In this document: positions 1 to 9,386 of the stretch, piece by piece
Layout of the letters: each line of letters opens with the position of its first letter
Position numbering within the stretch: the first letter of the stretch is position 1
Source of the DNA: Streptomyces sp. NBC_00289
GTDB taxonomy: Bacteria; Actinomycetota; Actinomycetes; Streptomycetales; Streptomycetaceae
Reading direction: 5' to 3'
DNA length: 64,000 bases
Assembly: GCF_041435115.1 (NCBI RefSeq)
Contig: NZ_CP108046.1
Location: 10,292,001 to 10,356,000 of the forward strand
Translations under genes and position numbers: made by a program
The notes under the pieces: model-generated
Seen by the model: only the letters and a program-made list of their open reading frames with translations
Told to the model about the DNA's origin: nothing
Databases searched by the model: none

Positions 1-707
1 AACCTTCCGCCAGCTGATGCGCTGGTGCGAGCAGTGGCCTGACCGTCGTTTCGCGGTCGAGGGCGCCGGCGGCCTGGGCCACTCGCTCGCCCAGCAACTG
101 GCGGCCGCGGGCGAGAACGTGGTCGACGTGCCGTCCACGCTGTCGGCACGGGCCCGGCTGCTGGCCACCGGCGCCGACCGCAAGACCGACGAAGGGCATC
201 CGGCCGGTCACGGCCACCGACAACTGCCGCCGGGACATAGCCCGTGACCTGCTGGCCGATTTGCGCAGACTGGACCGGCAGGTCAAGGACAACGAAGCCG
301 AAATGCGCGAGGCCGTCGCCGCGACCCGCACCACGCTGACCGCCCTGCCGGGCCTGGGCACCGTGCTGGCCGCGAAGGTCCTCGGCCACATCGGGGACGT
401 CAGCCGGTTCCCCACCGAGCACCACTTCGCCAGCTACACCGGAAGCGCACCCTTGGACGCCTCCGGCGGCAACAACGTCCGTCATCGGCTCAACACCGGC
501 GGCAACCGCGCGCTGAACTCGGTTCTGCATACGATCGCCGTCTGCCAGATCCGCGACGGCGGCCGCGGGCAGGACTACTACCTCCGCAAGATCGCGGAAG
601 GCAAGACACCATCCGAGGGCCGCCGGGCCCTCAAGCGCCGCCTGTCCAACGTGGTCTACCGGATTATGAAACGCGACCAACGGAGTCACCTCGCTCAAGC
701 CGCTTGA
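1..707 (+). pseudogene. IS110-family transposase, broken and cut by the window edge
   Basis: Two frames together give an IS110 recombinase. Positions 17 to about 200 carry part of the DEDD domain (GGLGHSLAQQLAAAGENVVD, then ARLLATGADRKTDE). Positions 252-707, in another frame, carry the C-terminal Transposase_20 domain (LTALPGLGTVLAAKVLGHIG and GNRALNSVLHTIAV). The part between RKTDE and the C-terminal domain is missing, so there is a deletion plus a frameshift. The 5' end lies outside the window. It should not be active. Confidence 0.85.
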
Positions 708-858
708 CACACAGAGGCGCTATGAAGTCACAAGCGCCCGTCCGGCCGCGTGCATGGAGGCCCGCCGACGCGCCGACAATCCCAAACAGGACAGTCGAAG
801 ACGTCAGTCAGGTGGCGAGTCAGACGCATCAGCAGAACCACCACTCACATCCTCACTG

Positions 859-1233
859 TCAGGTGGGGTTCAGCGGGGTGATGCCGGTGCCCGCATACAG
901 CTCGGGGTCCAGTGACAGGACCGTGATCGGATCCCCCGCCTTCACTGCCTGCCAGGCGATGGCAGCCGCGTGAGCCACCGGCCAATCCGTATCTCTCCAG
1001 TCCATCGCATCCACCGCATGAGCGGCGGTGAACGGGACGCTCTCCGCGAACCGCAGCGATGCCGCGTGCCTGCCCGCGCCGGCGTCCTGCCGCTCAGCAG
1101 CAACGATGGAAAGCGACGGGATGAGAACGCGGCCGGCGCCGCGCGAGGCTTCGACGTAGAGGCCGGTGGAGAAGAGATCCGCGCGATACAGAGCGGTCAG
1201 AACGGTATGGTCCAGGACGGCCGTCAGGTTCAC
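859..1233 (-). CDS. PIN-domain-like toxin of a type II toxin-antitoxin pair
   Basis: This 124-residue protein starts MNLTAVLDHTVLTALY, with an early Asp after a hydrophobic strand as in VapC-type PIN ribonucleases, and ends VLSLDPELYAGTGITPL, resembling the last strand of that fold. Its ATG overlaps the TGA of the upstream ribbon-helix-helix gene (ATGA, 1230-1233), the usual coupled antitoxin-toxin layout. The expected role is RNA cleavage held in check by the partner. The full set of PIN acidic residues is not obvious by eye, so the fold is inferred from size, start motif and context. Confidence 0.65.
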   Translation of the reverse strand: MNLTAVLDHTVLTALYRADLFSTGLYVEASRGAGRVLIPSLSIVAAERQDAGAGRHAASLRFAESVPFTAAHAVDAMDWRDTDWPVAHAAAIAWQAVKAGDPITVLSLDPELYAGTGITPLNPT

Positions 1234-1484
1234 GCGGCGGCGCCGCTCTGATGGGAGCGGATCTTCGCCCAGGCGTCCTGGCCGACCTGCTGGACCTGCT
1301 CGCTGTACTCGATGCCAAGCTCACGGGCCGCCTCGACGGCACGCTGCTCACGCTCACATTCCGTGAGCTCGCGGGAAGCGAGCTCTTCGAGCAGCTCAGT
1401 AATGGTGGTGCCGCGCTCGTCGGCAAGGGTACGCAGCCGGTCGCGCACTTCCTCGCTGGTCTTGATGCTCGTTGGCTTACTCAT
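1230..1484 (-). CDS. Ribbon-helix-helix antitoxin
   Basis: This 84-residue protein begins MSKPTSIKTSEEVRDRLRTL and continues with ADERGTTITELLEELASREL, a clear RHH DNA-binding fold as in VapB/CopG antitoxins. The second half is a charged, partly helical tail (ECEREQRAVEAARELGIEYS) suited to binding the toxin. Its stop overlaps the toxin start. A 17-bp palindrome lies 8 bases before its ATG, so autorepression is likely. Confidence 0.75.
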   Translation of the reverse strand: MSKPTSIKTSEEVRDRLRTLADERGTTITELLEELASRELTECEREQRAVEAARELGIEYSEQVQQVGQDAWAKIRSHQSGAAA

Positions 1485-1491
1485 ACCCCGA

Positions 1492-1508
1492 TTCTACCGC
1501 CGGTAGAA
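1492..1508 (-). promoter_or_regulatory. Palindromic operator of the toxin-antitoxin operon
   Basis: TTCTACCGCCGGTAGAA has perfect 8-base arms around one central base and ends 8 bases upstream of the antitoxin ATG. Binding by the RHH antitoxin is inferred. Confidence 0.6.
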
Positions 1509-1519
1509 CTCCGGAAGAA

Positions 1520-3285
1520 GCGTTCGAACGCAATCATTCAGCAGGGCTGCGCTGTGTGACGGTTTTGGGTGTGCGGTGACGGCCGGTGGCCGGTGGTCAG
1601 CGGCTGTTGTGTGGGGTGGTCAGGCGGGTGCGGTGGCTGCCGGGGGAGCCAGGGCGTGCCGGTGAAGGCGTCGCGGAGCACGGTCAGGGAGTTGACCGCG
1701 TGCTTGGTCGCGGTTGAGAGCACGCCGCGGATGAGGTAGCGGTCCTTGGCGCGTTGCAGGTCGGTGAGCCGCCCGGAGATCTTCTCTTGGGTCTTGGAGG
1801 GGCGCAGGTCGCGTTCGGCCTGGTTCGAGGTCGGCGGGATGCGCAGGTCGGTGGTGAAGCGCAGGAAGTCGTCCTCGCGCTCGCGCAGGGCCTGCAGTAG
1901 CAGGCGGGCCTTGCGGGCGCCGGGCCGGGCGTCCGCCAGTGTGGCGGTGTGCGCGAGGCCGATGCGCACGGCGTGCCGCAGGCCGGTCAGGGCGACCTGC
2001 CTGATCCGTGCGGCCAAGGTCTGCTCGCCTCGGTCGCGGGCCTGGTTGGCGCGGTGGATCAGCTCGCGCAGCTCGTCGGCGAGCTGGGTGGGCCAGGCCT
2101 GTTCGGGGTAGAGCCCGGCGGCGCCGGCCAGGTCCCGGAGCACGTGGGTCAGGCACAACTGGTGCTGGAGGGTGCCGAGGTGGATGCTGTCGTAGTTCTG
2201 GTAGCGGTCGTGGACGATGACCGCCCCGGGCTCCAGGTCGCGGTAGACGAACTGCCGGAAGGTCGTCATGGAGCGGTCGCCCAGCAGGAAGTTGGTGTAC
2301 AGCCCGGTGCAGGCGACGTGCAGGTAGCTCTTGGCCTCGACTCTGCCCGGGGCGGGGGTGGCCGGGCAGGCCTTCAGCGGGGTCTCGTCGCAGCAGAGCG
2401 TGAAGGCGAGGGTGATCAGGGTTCGGATGACGAAGTCGCAGGTCGCCAGCAGGGACGCCGCCCGCGCCAGCAGGGCGTGGACGAAGCCGACGGAGGGTTC
2501 GGCGCCGGTCAGCGCGGCGAGGATCTCACGCATCCGGTGCACCGGCACGAAGTGCACCACAAGCAGGTAGACCGCGAATGCGCGCAGGCTGGGCCCATAC
2601 TCCGCCCGTCCACGCCCGGCACCCGCGGGACGCTCGGCGGTGGACCTTCCCGCAGGCGCAGGCCACCGCGTGCTGGTCGTACTGCGTGACGGCCACCGCC
2701 ACCAGCGGGATCTCGTGCTGCTGGTAGCGGTCCACCACACCACACCCAGGCCGACCGCGTCGACGAGGTCGGCCCCGCAGCCGCATGCCTTTTGGGGGAA
2801 ACGGTCCAGGCGGTCGTCGATCTCATCGTCCCCGCGCCAGCACAGCGCCGACCCGGGCGCACCCCTCTGCTTGCCCTTACCGCGACCGCTCGGCTTGGCC
2901 CGGCGCTCCTTGCGCGGCGGCACCTTCCCGAGGGTGTCGTCCTTCGAGGGCGGCATCGAGGAGTTGGAACTGTTGCGCGAGTGCAGATGCTGGAGCTTCG
3001 CCAGTTCCTGGGCCTGCCGCTCGAACTTGTCTACCAAGTCGGCGAGTTGCGTAGCCATGGCCGCGATCTGCGCATCCTGACGGGCGATCACCACCGCCAG
3101 CTCATCGAGCCGGGCTGCTTGACCACGGGCGAGCACGACCAGCTCGTCACGCGTCATCGACTCCAGCTCGGGCACGGCAAGATCCACCACACCGCACAAC
3201 CGACGCCTCACACCCTCACGGACCGTCACATCACGGCAGCCACCGTCACACTCCGATTACCTGCTGAATGATTGCGTTCGAACGC
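1520..3285 (-). mobile_element. IS66-type insertion sequence with 26-bp inverted repeats
   Basis: Positions 1520-1545 and 3260-3285 are perfect inverted repeats of 26 bp that bracket one IS66-type transposase gene. No matching 8-bp target duplication is seen outside them, so the flanks have changed or the true ends lie slightly further out. The small accessory genes tnpA and tnpB of classical IS66 are absent. Confidence 0.75.
1538..3229 (-). CDS. tnpC: IS66-family transposase with an internal out-of-frame stretch
   Basis: The 563-residue frame has the IS66 signature: a leucine-rich N-terminal coiled coil (about residues 30-85), SRNSSNSSMPPSKDD, the catalytic region (CCDETPLKA, VIVHDRYQNYDS, CLTHVLRDLAG), and the C-terminal SNQAERDLRPSKTQEKISG. 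Between about 2750 and 2610 the frame reads nonsense, while another frame gives the family sequence (VVDRYQQHEIPLVAVAVTQY, then ACACGKVH). Two compensating single-base changes therefore scramble about 48 residues of the Cys-rich zinc-finger part. The open frame survives but activity is doubtful. Translation could also begin at the internal ATG of MTRDELVVLA, near 3157. Confidence 0.85.
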   Translation of the reverse strand: MTVREGVRRRLCGVVDLAVPELESMTRDELVVLARGQAARLDELAVVIARQDAQIAAMATQLADLVDKFERQAQELAKLQHLHSRNSSNSSMPPSKDDTLGKVPPRKERRAKPSGRGKGKQRGAPGSALCWRGDDEIDDRLDRFPQKACGCGADLVDAVGLGVVWWTATSSTRSRWWRWPSRSTTSTRWPAPAGRSTAERPAGAGRGRAEYGPSLRAFAVYLLVVHFVPVHRMREILAALTGAEPSVGFVHALLARAASLLATCDFVIRTLITLAFTLCCDETPLKACPATPAPGRVEAKSYLHVACTGLYTNFLLGDRSMTTFRQFVYRDLEPGAVIVHDRYQNYDSIHLGTLQHQLCLTHVLRDLAGAAGLYPEQAWPTQLADELRELIHRANQARDRGEQTLAARIRQVALTGLRHAVRIGLAHTATLADARPGARKARLLLQALREREDDFLRFTTDLRIPPTSNQAERDLRPSKTQEKISGRLTDLQRAKDRYLIRGVLSTATKHAVNSLTVLRDAFTGTPWLPRQPPHPPDHPTQQPLTTGHRPSPHTQNRHTAQPC

Positions 3286-3522
3286 CTCCGAGCCCTGCTT
3301 GCTGCCAGGGGCCTGTGCGGGCGTCGGTGTAGGGGCGTTCGGTCCTCCTGAGACGCACTGAAGGAGAGCTGCAGCGCCACACGGCGCGCGTCGTCGCCTC
3401 GCCTTTCCCTTCCGGGGTACAGCGTGGCACTGGCCCCGCTAGGTTCATGATCAGTCCGCGCCGACACGGGTGCGCGGGCCAGGACCGGTTTCCCGCGCTC
3501 TGGGTACAGCCGGACCGCATCC

Positions 3523-3554
3523 GGGCCTCGGCATCCGAAAGGATGCCGAGGCCC
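3523..3554. terminator. Strong hairpin, probable intrinsic terminator
   Basis: A perfect 14-base stem (3523-3536 with 3541-3554) closes a GAAA tetraloop. There is no U-run, as is common in Streptomyces terminators. It lies at the 3' side of the decayed minus-strand gene at 3560-3906 and may have ended it. Confidence 0.7.
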
Positions 3555-3559
3555 GCACT

Positions 3560-3906
3560 CCCTCCCCGCCGGTGACGCCTACCGGATCCGTGCGAAACGA
3601 TGTGACCTACTTGTCGGAGCTCCGGCGTCAGGGAAGTGAGGAGGCGGCGTTGCACTCGCGGAGCGAAGGCAACGGGCGTGCCGGCCGGTCGGGCCGGCAC
3701 CGTGCTGTAGTCGCCGCCTTCCAGGGGACGCACATGGCCGGCTCCCAACCACACGCGGTACTCGACCGGCTCCGGACGGCCTCCGTTCCCTGTCCCCCAG
3801 ACGGTGATCCCGACCCCGTACTGGAGGCCCGCAGTTCCTGACCGTCGGGCATGACCGCGATCACCCGCGCACCGGCTCCCGTCATCCGCGCTCCCTCTCT
3901 CATCAC
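3560..3906 (-). pseudogene. Decayed small hypothetical gene
   Basis: The start reads MTGAGARVIAVMPDGQELRA, with a second possible ATG at 3906. After about 3840 the sensible sequence moves to another frame (LQYGVGITVWGT, EPVEYRVWLGAGHVRPLEGG, DYSTVPARPAGTP). Together they resemble a small actinobacterial hypothetical protein of about 100 residues. A frameshift splits the gene and no stop is reached before the terminator hairpin. Function unknown. Confidence 0.45.
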
Positions 3907-4029
3907 ATGGTTCTCGAAGATGCGGCCCTGCGGTGCTGCCGCATTCTCGCTGGCCCCGACACGGCAGCGATCTCAGGGCTGCGGGGCTGATCAGGACACC
4001 TCTTCCGGCTGAGGCGCGATGTCGGGGAC

Positions 4030-4121
4030 CCACGCCTGGCAGGCCAAGTACGCCCTTCGCCGGCGTCGAAGGAACGATCAATCAGGCCCTGGACATCACC
4101 GGCCTGCGCCGGGCCCGCTAG
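4030..4121 (+). pseudogene. IS1182-type transposase C-terminal scrap
   Basis: The segment encodes VEGTINQALDITGLRRAR, the conserved motif near the C-terminus of IS1182-family transposases, and stops abruptly beside an IS256-type end. The rest of 3907-4209 shows no gene. Confidence 0.6.
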
Positions 4122-4209
4122 GCGGCCGAGGGTGTTCACTTCCTTGTGTAAGCGATGATCTTGTTGGGTGCTGGTCGGGCTTCGGCTGACACCAGGAATG
4201 TGACGCACA

Positions 4210-4665
4210 GTGAGTGACTTGATGAACGAGTTCATGCAGACAGTGGAGTCCCGTGACGACCGCGAGGAGGCGGGGCGTCGGCTGGCGTCGGTGATGTCGC
4301 CGGCGACGATCGACAAGCTGCTGGCGGACGCGGAGGCGGCCGGGGTCGGTATCGACGGGTCGGGCGGTCTGCTGCAGCAGATGATGAAGGCGGTGCTGGA
4401 GCGGGCCCTGCAGGCCGAGATGGCCGACCACCTCGACTACGAGACCGGGGACCCGGCCGGCCGTGGATTGGGGACGTCCCGCAACGACTCCTGCGCCAAG
4501 ACGCTGAGCACCTCGACGGGCCCGGTGACCGTCCAGGTGCCGGCGGGATCGGGAGGCGGACTTCGAGCCGGTGATCGTGAAGGGCAAGCGGCGTCTGTCG
4601 CAGGTCGACGACATGATCCTGTCCCTGTACTCCCGCGGCATGACCACCCGCGACATCCGCTGCCG
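4210..4665 (+). pseudogene. IS256-family transposase, N-terminal fragment
   Basis: The frame from 4210 reads MSDLMNEFMQTVESRDDREE and then LLQQMMKAVLERALQAEMAD, typical of the N-terminus of mutator-type transposases. At about 4545 the family sequence moves to another frame (FEPVIVKGKRRLSQVDDMIL, then SLYSRGMTTRDI), showing a frameshift. Coding similarity ends near 4665, before the DDE region. This is a dead 5' fragment. Confidence 0.8.
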
Positions 4666-4918
4666 CTGGTGTCCGTCATGCGCCACTCCCAGGTCTCGAT
4701 CCGTACGGGATGACACCTGCCCAGGGGGCCGCGGGAGGAGCGAGAATCTGACCGGCGTGCTCGATGGCAACAGTGCGTGGCCCCTCTGCGGCCCCGGCAC
4801 CAGACTGACCTACGGGCTCAACGTCCCACCGAGCGACCGGCATCGGCGGGCAGGCGCCACAGTCATGTTTTCACGCCAGCAAGGCGTACCCGAACGGACC
4901 AGAGGGACTGACCTGCAT

Positions 4919-4934
4919 ATATACCGATGTATAT
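4919..4934. promoter_or_regulatory. AT-rich palindrome, operator-like
   Basis: ATATACCGATGTATAT has perfect 6-base arms (ATATAC/GTATAT) around CGAT and lies in an AT-rich pocket of an otherwise GC-rich region. It resembles a regulator site, but no intact gene follows, since IS701 sequence begins by 4958. It may be a leftover operator. Confidence 0.35.
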
Positions 4935-4957
4935 TCCTGTACATGGTTAGGACTCCG

Positions 4958-5925
4958 TTAGGTTGCTCTGGATCTTGAGTTCGGGCTGGTGGCCGTTCTG
5001 GGCAGGGGGCGGTGGCAGGTGGTGCAGGTGCCGGTCCAGCAGTTCAGCAGGTCCTGGATGGCGTCGAGGGTCTGGTAGAGGGTGAGTTGGCTGTATCGGC
5101 TTTTGGGGCCAGGCGCTGTTCGATGAGGAAGGCGTGTGCGGCGGTGACCAGGGTGACGTGATGGTGCCAGCCGTTCCAGGAACGGCCCTCGAAGTGGTCC
5201 AGGCCGAGGCCGTGCTTGAGTTCCCGGTAGTCGTGCTCGATGCGCCAGCGGATCTTCGCCAGACGGACCAGTTCGGTGATCGGGGTGTCGGCGGGCAGGT
5301 TGGACAGCCAGTAGTCGGTGGGTGCTTCGGCGCCGGCGGGCCACTCGGCCAGCAGCGTCAGCTCAGGCAGGACGCCGTCCCAGCTGTTGTCGCCGGCGGC
5401 GGCCTGAGCGATGCGTCGGGATTTGATCCCGGCCGGCCGCACCCGCAGGGCCAAAAAGCGTGAGCGCATCGGCCCGCGGGAGCCTTCCCGCCAGGTCACC
5501 TCGCTGAAGGCCTGCCGTCCGTGGCCGGCGGCGAGTGCGGCCACCGGGGACGGCTTGTCGCGGTAACGGGGCTGCGGCTTGCGGCCGCTGCCGGACCAGG
5601 CGGAGGCGGCGGGCTGCACGTCGTGCGGGTGGACGCCCACATCCGAGCGGATCGCCACCACGTATCCGATGCCCCGGCTGTCCAGCCCGTCGCGAAAGTC
5701 GGCGTTCTGCCCGTAGCCGGCGTCGGCCACCAGCACCGGCGGAACCAGACCCCATTCCGCCAGCTCATCACCAGTGTCCAGAGCCAGGCGCCACTTCTCC
5801 CGGTGCCCGGTCTCCTCCGGGATCCCGGTCTTGCGCCGGCGGACCGGATCCTGCGCCCACTCCCGGGGCACGAACAGGCGCCACTGCAGCGGACACGACG
5901 CGGTGTCGGAGACCGCGTGCACACT
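4958..5925 (-). pseudogene. IS701 transposase, catalytic and C-terminal part
   Basis: The sequence includes WLVP-type DDE features of the family: VLVADAGYGQNADFRDGL, IGYVVAIRSDV and IRWRIEHDYRELKHGLGLDH. Near 5110 the frame breaks; the true C-terminus (SQLTLYQTLDAIQDLLNCW, then TGTCTTCHRPLP) continues in another frame to a TAA at 4958. The upstream half of the gene lies beyond the IS5 insertion at 5926. Confidence 0.8.
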
Positions 5926-5933
5926 GAGCTTCT

Positions 5934-6685
5934 TCAGCGTTGCTTCTCCAGGGTGAGGACGGCCTTGGCGATTGACGTGAGTGTGTTGGGACTGACGCGG
6001 GCTTTGCGGAAGATCCGCCAGGCTTTGAGTCGTGCGAAGGCCCGTTCGACGGGCGAGCGGAGTCGGGCGTGTGCCCGGTTGACGGCCTTCTCTTTGACGG
6101 TGAGCTCACGGTTTCGGTGTCTTTTGACGGGTGTGGCGAACGTTCCGCCGGCACCCTGGTACGCCTTGTCCGCGAGGGCGGGGATCTTCAGTCGCTCACA
6201 GATGGGGCGATGTTGTGGGTGCGGGCGGCGGTGATGTCCGCGGTCCGTCCGGGCAGGGCCGGCGAGTACCAGACGAGCTCACCGGCCGGGCCGGTGACCG
6301 TCTGGATGTTCACGCCGTGCTTGCGGTGCTTGCCTGAATAGTCGTTCTGGCTGTTGCCCACGCGGTCGCATTCGGCGAGCGTGCCGTCGACGAGGATGTG
6401 CTCAGGGCGGGCTTGCCGCAGCGCGTGAGTGAGAGAGGGTGCGCGGGCGGCCAGGTGGGTGATCACGCTGTGTACATGTGCGTGGGCGGTGCTCTCGCTG
6501 ATCCGGAAGCCGGCGGCGATCTGGGCGAGGGTGTCGTGCTTGCGTGGGTACACGAGCGTGATGAGGGCCCGCTGAGAGGCCGGCAGTTTGCACCGGCGGT
6601 CACCCTCGCGGGTGATGATCAGCATCGTGACCCACTCCACGAGGGCATGCGGAAGGTCGAGTGCGGCAGGATAGGTAACCAACAA
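5934..6685 (-). pseudogene. IS5-type transposase, frameshifted
   Basis: The TTG start at 6685 gives [20 protein letters not shown], a helix-turn-helix ([20 protein letters not shown]), and the DDE part [20 protein letters not shown], then [16 protein letters not shown]. The frame ends at a TGA at 6188, but the C-terminus continues in another frame (IPALADKAYQGAG to [15 protein letters not shown]) to 5934. Either a mutation or programmed frameshifting separates the halves. The break is at a different site from that in copies 2-4. Confidence 0.8.
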
Positions 6686-6745
6686 GGCTCCCTGACAAAT
6701 GAGTTGAGACGTGAGATCTCTCGCTCAACTGTCCGGGAGCCTTGT
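6682..6745 (-). promoter_or_regulatory. Start-codon hairpin of IS5 copy 1
   Basis: Perfect 11-base arms ACAAGGCTCCC (6682-6692) and GGGAGCCTTGT (6735-6745) flank the transposase start. The first TTG codon (6685-6683) lies inside the arm, so a transcript spanning both arms would bury the start. Confidence 0.6.
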
Positions 6746-7179
6746 CCGTTACGAGCCCTTGTCTGTCACCCGATCGGTGGCCAACTCGAAGAAGCTCACT
6801 CACCGCGACCTGGCAGTTGGCCTGTTTGCCCAGCGCTCCGCAGTACTGGGGGGCGACCGCCACCGACATCTTCCCGTCCTTGGGGAACGACACGTCATCG
6901 ACCGCCCAGGCATCCGGGCAGACCTGGGGCACCATCCGCTCGGCGATCCGCCGCCGTACCGGCACCGGATCCCACGTCGACTGATTCACGAACTGCTGCA
7001 GGTTCTGCTCGTTGCCGTCCGGCAGCCGCTCCGCCATCGGCTGGATCGACTTACGCCGCCCGTCCAGCATCAGCTGTCGGCGTACACACGATCGTCCCCG
7101 GTCGCGTACGAGTGAAAAGGGACGCTTGATGGTGCGGTGAATCGTGGTGCCCGGCACTCTTCTGCTCGTCCGGTGAAGG

Positions 7180-8619
7180 GTGGCGGAGGGTGGTGACGCG
7201 GTGGTTTTGGACCCGCAGCGCTGGCTGGAACTGCGGCGGTTCCGTGCTCTGGTCGAGTCAGGGGCGGTCAGTCTGACCGAGGTGGCCAAGGAGACTGGGC
7301 TGGACCGCAAGACGGTCCGCAAGTATCTGTCGAGCACGGCGGCGTCGGTGCCGCCGAGGCGGACGTCGAACGGCCGGCCCCGGAAGAAGGCGGTCGACGA
7401 GGTCGCCCCGTTGATCGACGCGATGCTGCGGGCAGAGATCCTCATCAAGGGTGCTGTGGTGCACGAACGCCTGGTGAAGGAGTACGGCTCGACGATCAAC
7501 TACCAGCGGGTCAAGCTCTATCTGCAGGAGGCCCGGCCGCGGATCGCGGGTGAACTGGGGATCGAGCCGCGGGAGTTGGCGGGTATGCACCGCCGCTTCG
7601 AGGTGGTTCCCGGGGCCCAGGCTCAGGTCGACTGGGGCGATGAAGGCAAGATCCTCGCCCACCTGGGAATCCCGAAGGTCTACTCGTTCCATATGGTGCT
7701 GTCGTACTCGCGCGATCCGTTCTGCTGCTTCACCACGAGCCAGGACCTGCAGACCTTCTTCGACTGCCACCGGCGGGCATTTGCGCACTTCGGCGGGGTG
7801 CCGATGTCGATCGTCTACGACCGGACCAAGACCGTCGTGCGCCGGCACGTCGCTCCCGGTGAGGCGGTTCCGCTGCATCCGGAAGCGGTCGGCTTCGCCG
7901 GCCACTACGACTTCGACATCGACGTGCTGGCCGCCTACCGGCCCACCGGGAAGGGTCGGGTCGAACGCCAGGTGTTGATCGTGCGTGATCACGTGCTGGC
8001 CGGGCGGGCGTTCTCCTCGCTCGAGGAGTTGGATGCCGCGTTCTTGGCGTGGGTGCCGCAGCGACGCGCCCGCACCCACGCCACCCACCACGAGGTCATC
8101 GGACACCGGGCCGCCCGGGATCACGCCGCCCTGAAGCCGTTGCCGTCCTCGCCCTATCTGGTGGCCGAGCGGCATCTGCGGCCGGTGGGCAAGGACTGTC
8201 TGGTCGCGTTCGGCGGGAACCTCTACTCGGTGCCCGCCCGCAAGGTCCGCCCGCGTCAGCTGGTGGAGATCAGAGCGACGAAATCCCAGGTCATGCTGCA
8301 CACGACCGTCCCCGATGCCAGCGGCGAGACGTTGCTGTCCAGCCATCCGCGGGCGGTCGGCCGCGGCGTGGTTGTCAAGCAGGATGAGCACTGGGACGGC
8401 CTGCCAACCGGCAAGAACCGCCGCACTACGACGGGCGACGAGCCGCCACCACCGCAGAGCGAGTTCCCCGCGGCGGGTCGCATCGGGCCCTTGCAGGCCC
8501 TGTTGAACCGGGCCGCTGCAACCCAGATCGAGGTCGGGCGGCGGCCGCTGTCGGTCTATGACGAACTGACCGGCACCCGGCCCTTCACCACCAACTCCCC
8601 GACGAAGGAGTCGTCTTGA
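7180..8619 (+). CDS. istA: IS21-family transposase IstA
   Basis: The 479-residue protein has an N-terminal helix-turn-helix (SLTEVAKETGLDRKTVRKYL), then the integrase core with AQVDWGDEG as the first Asp, SIVYDRTKTVV as the second, and GKGRVERQVLIVRDHVLAG giving the Glu. The C-terminal part (VAFGGNLYSVPARKVRP) is the beta-barrel Mu-like domain. GTG 7180 is the furthest upstream start; a GTG at 7201 (VVLDPQRWLELRRF) is also possible. It overlaps istB by 4 bases (ATGA/TTGA type), suggesting translational coupling. Confidence 0.95.
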   Translation: MAEGGDAVVLDPQRWLELRRFRALVESGAVSLTEVAKETGLDRKTVRKYLSSTAASVPPRRTSNGRPRKKAVDEVAPLIDAMLRAEILIKGAVVHERLVKEYGSTINYQRVKLYLQEARPRIAGELGIEPRELAGMHRRFEVVPGAQAQVDWGDEGKILAHLGIPKVYSFHMVLSYSRDPFCCFTTSQDLQTFFDCHRRAFAHFGGVPMSIVYDRTKTVVRRHVAPGEAVPLHPEAVGFAGHYDFDIDVLAAYRPTGKGRVERQVLIVRDHVLAGRAFSSLEELDAAFLAWVPQRRARTHATHHEVIGHRAARDHAALKPLPSSPYLVAERHLRPVGKDCLVAFGGNLYSVPARKVRPRQLVEIRATKSQVMLHTTVPDASGETLLSSHPRAVGRGVVVKQDEHWDGLPTGKNRRTTTGDEPPPPQSEFPAAGRIGPLQALLNRAAATQIEVGRRPLSVYDELTGTRPFTTNSPTKESS

Positions 8620-9386
8620 GCGAGCTGACCGGCAACCGCATCCGCACCACGGCCGGCAAGCTCGGCCTGCCCCACCTGGCGGAGACCATCAACGAGTACA
8701 CCCGCCGAGCCGACGAGGCGAAGATGGGCTACCTCGACTTCCTCGACCTGGTCCTTTCCGAAGAGCTCGCCGTCCGCGACGACCGCCGCTTCCGCCAGGG
8801 CCTGCGACTGTCCAAGCTGCCACACCACAAGACGCTGGACGAATACGACTTCTCGTTCCAGCCCGAGCTCGACCCGCGCAAGGTCAAAGACCTCGCCAGC
8901 CTCTCCTTCGTCGACGGCAAGGCGAACGCCGCGCTGCTGGGGCCACCGGGAGTGGGCAAGACGCATATCGCTGTCGCTCTCGCTGTCGCGGCCTGCCGGG
9001 CCGGCTACTCGATCTACTTCACCAGTCTCGACGACATGGTCCGCAATCTGAAGGCTGCCGAGTCGGCCGGACGGCTGGTCAACAAACTCGGCACCTACCT
9101 GCGGCCGAGCGTCCTTGTGATCGATGAGGTGGGCTACCAGCCCCTCGAACGGGCCGAGGCGAACCTGGTCTTTCAGGTCATCTCCAAGCGTTACGAGAAG
9201 GGCTCCATCATCCTGACCTCCAACAAGACCTTCAGCGAATGGGGACAGGTGTTCGGCGACGAGGTCCTCGCCACCGCGATCCTCGACCGGCTCCTCCACC
9301 ACTGCGAAGTGATCGCGATCAACGGCCCGAGCTACCGGCTCAAGAACCGCCTCCAGGCCATCGAGCGGGAGAACGAAGTGGCCTAA
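8616..9386 (+). CDS. istB: IS21-family ATPase IstB
   Basis: The 256-residue AAA+ protein shows Walker A LLGPPGVGKTHIAVALAVAA, Walker B VLVIDEVGYQPL and sensor-like ILTSNKTFSEWGQVFGD, as in DnaC/IstB proteins. It assembles on DNA and helps IstA select and join the target. The start TTG/ATG overlaps the istA stop. Length and motifs are those of a complete IstB. Confidence 0.95.
   Translation: MSELTGNRIRTTAGKLGLPHLAETINEYTRRADEAKMGYLDFLDLVLSEELAVRDDRRFRQGLRLSKLPHHKTLDEYDFSFQPELDPRKVKDLASLSFVDGKANAALLGPPGVGKTHIAVALAVAACRAGYSIYFTSLDDMVRNLKAAESAGRLVNKLGTYLRPSVLVIDEVGYQPLERAEANLVFQVISKRYEKGSIILTSNKTFSEWGQVFGDEVLATAILDRLLHHCEVIAINGPSYRLKNRLQAIERENEVA

Larger units (their letters stand above)
5926..6797 (-). 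mobile_element. IS5-type (IS427-like) element, copy 1
   Basis: This 872-bp element has ends beginning GAGCTTCTTC in both orientations and is flanked by a 3-bp direct repeat ACT (5923-5925 and 6798-6800). It interrupts the IS701 transposase after the codon for VS. It belongs to the same group as the elements at 12.0, 16.5, 33.4, 45.1 and 46.9 kb. Confidence 0.9.

Noticed and set aside
3257..4081. A 274-residue minus-strand frame across the terminator
   Set aside because: Only a short part resembles a protein; the rest runs through IS66 flank and a hairpin. It is better read as part of a decayed gene.
4919..4934. Promoter of an expressed gene at the AT-rich palindrome
   Set aside because: No intact coding region follows on either strand, so only a leftover operator is suggested.
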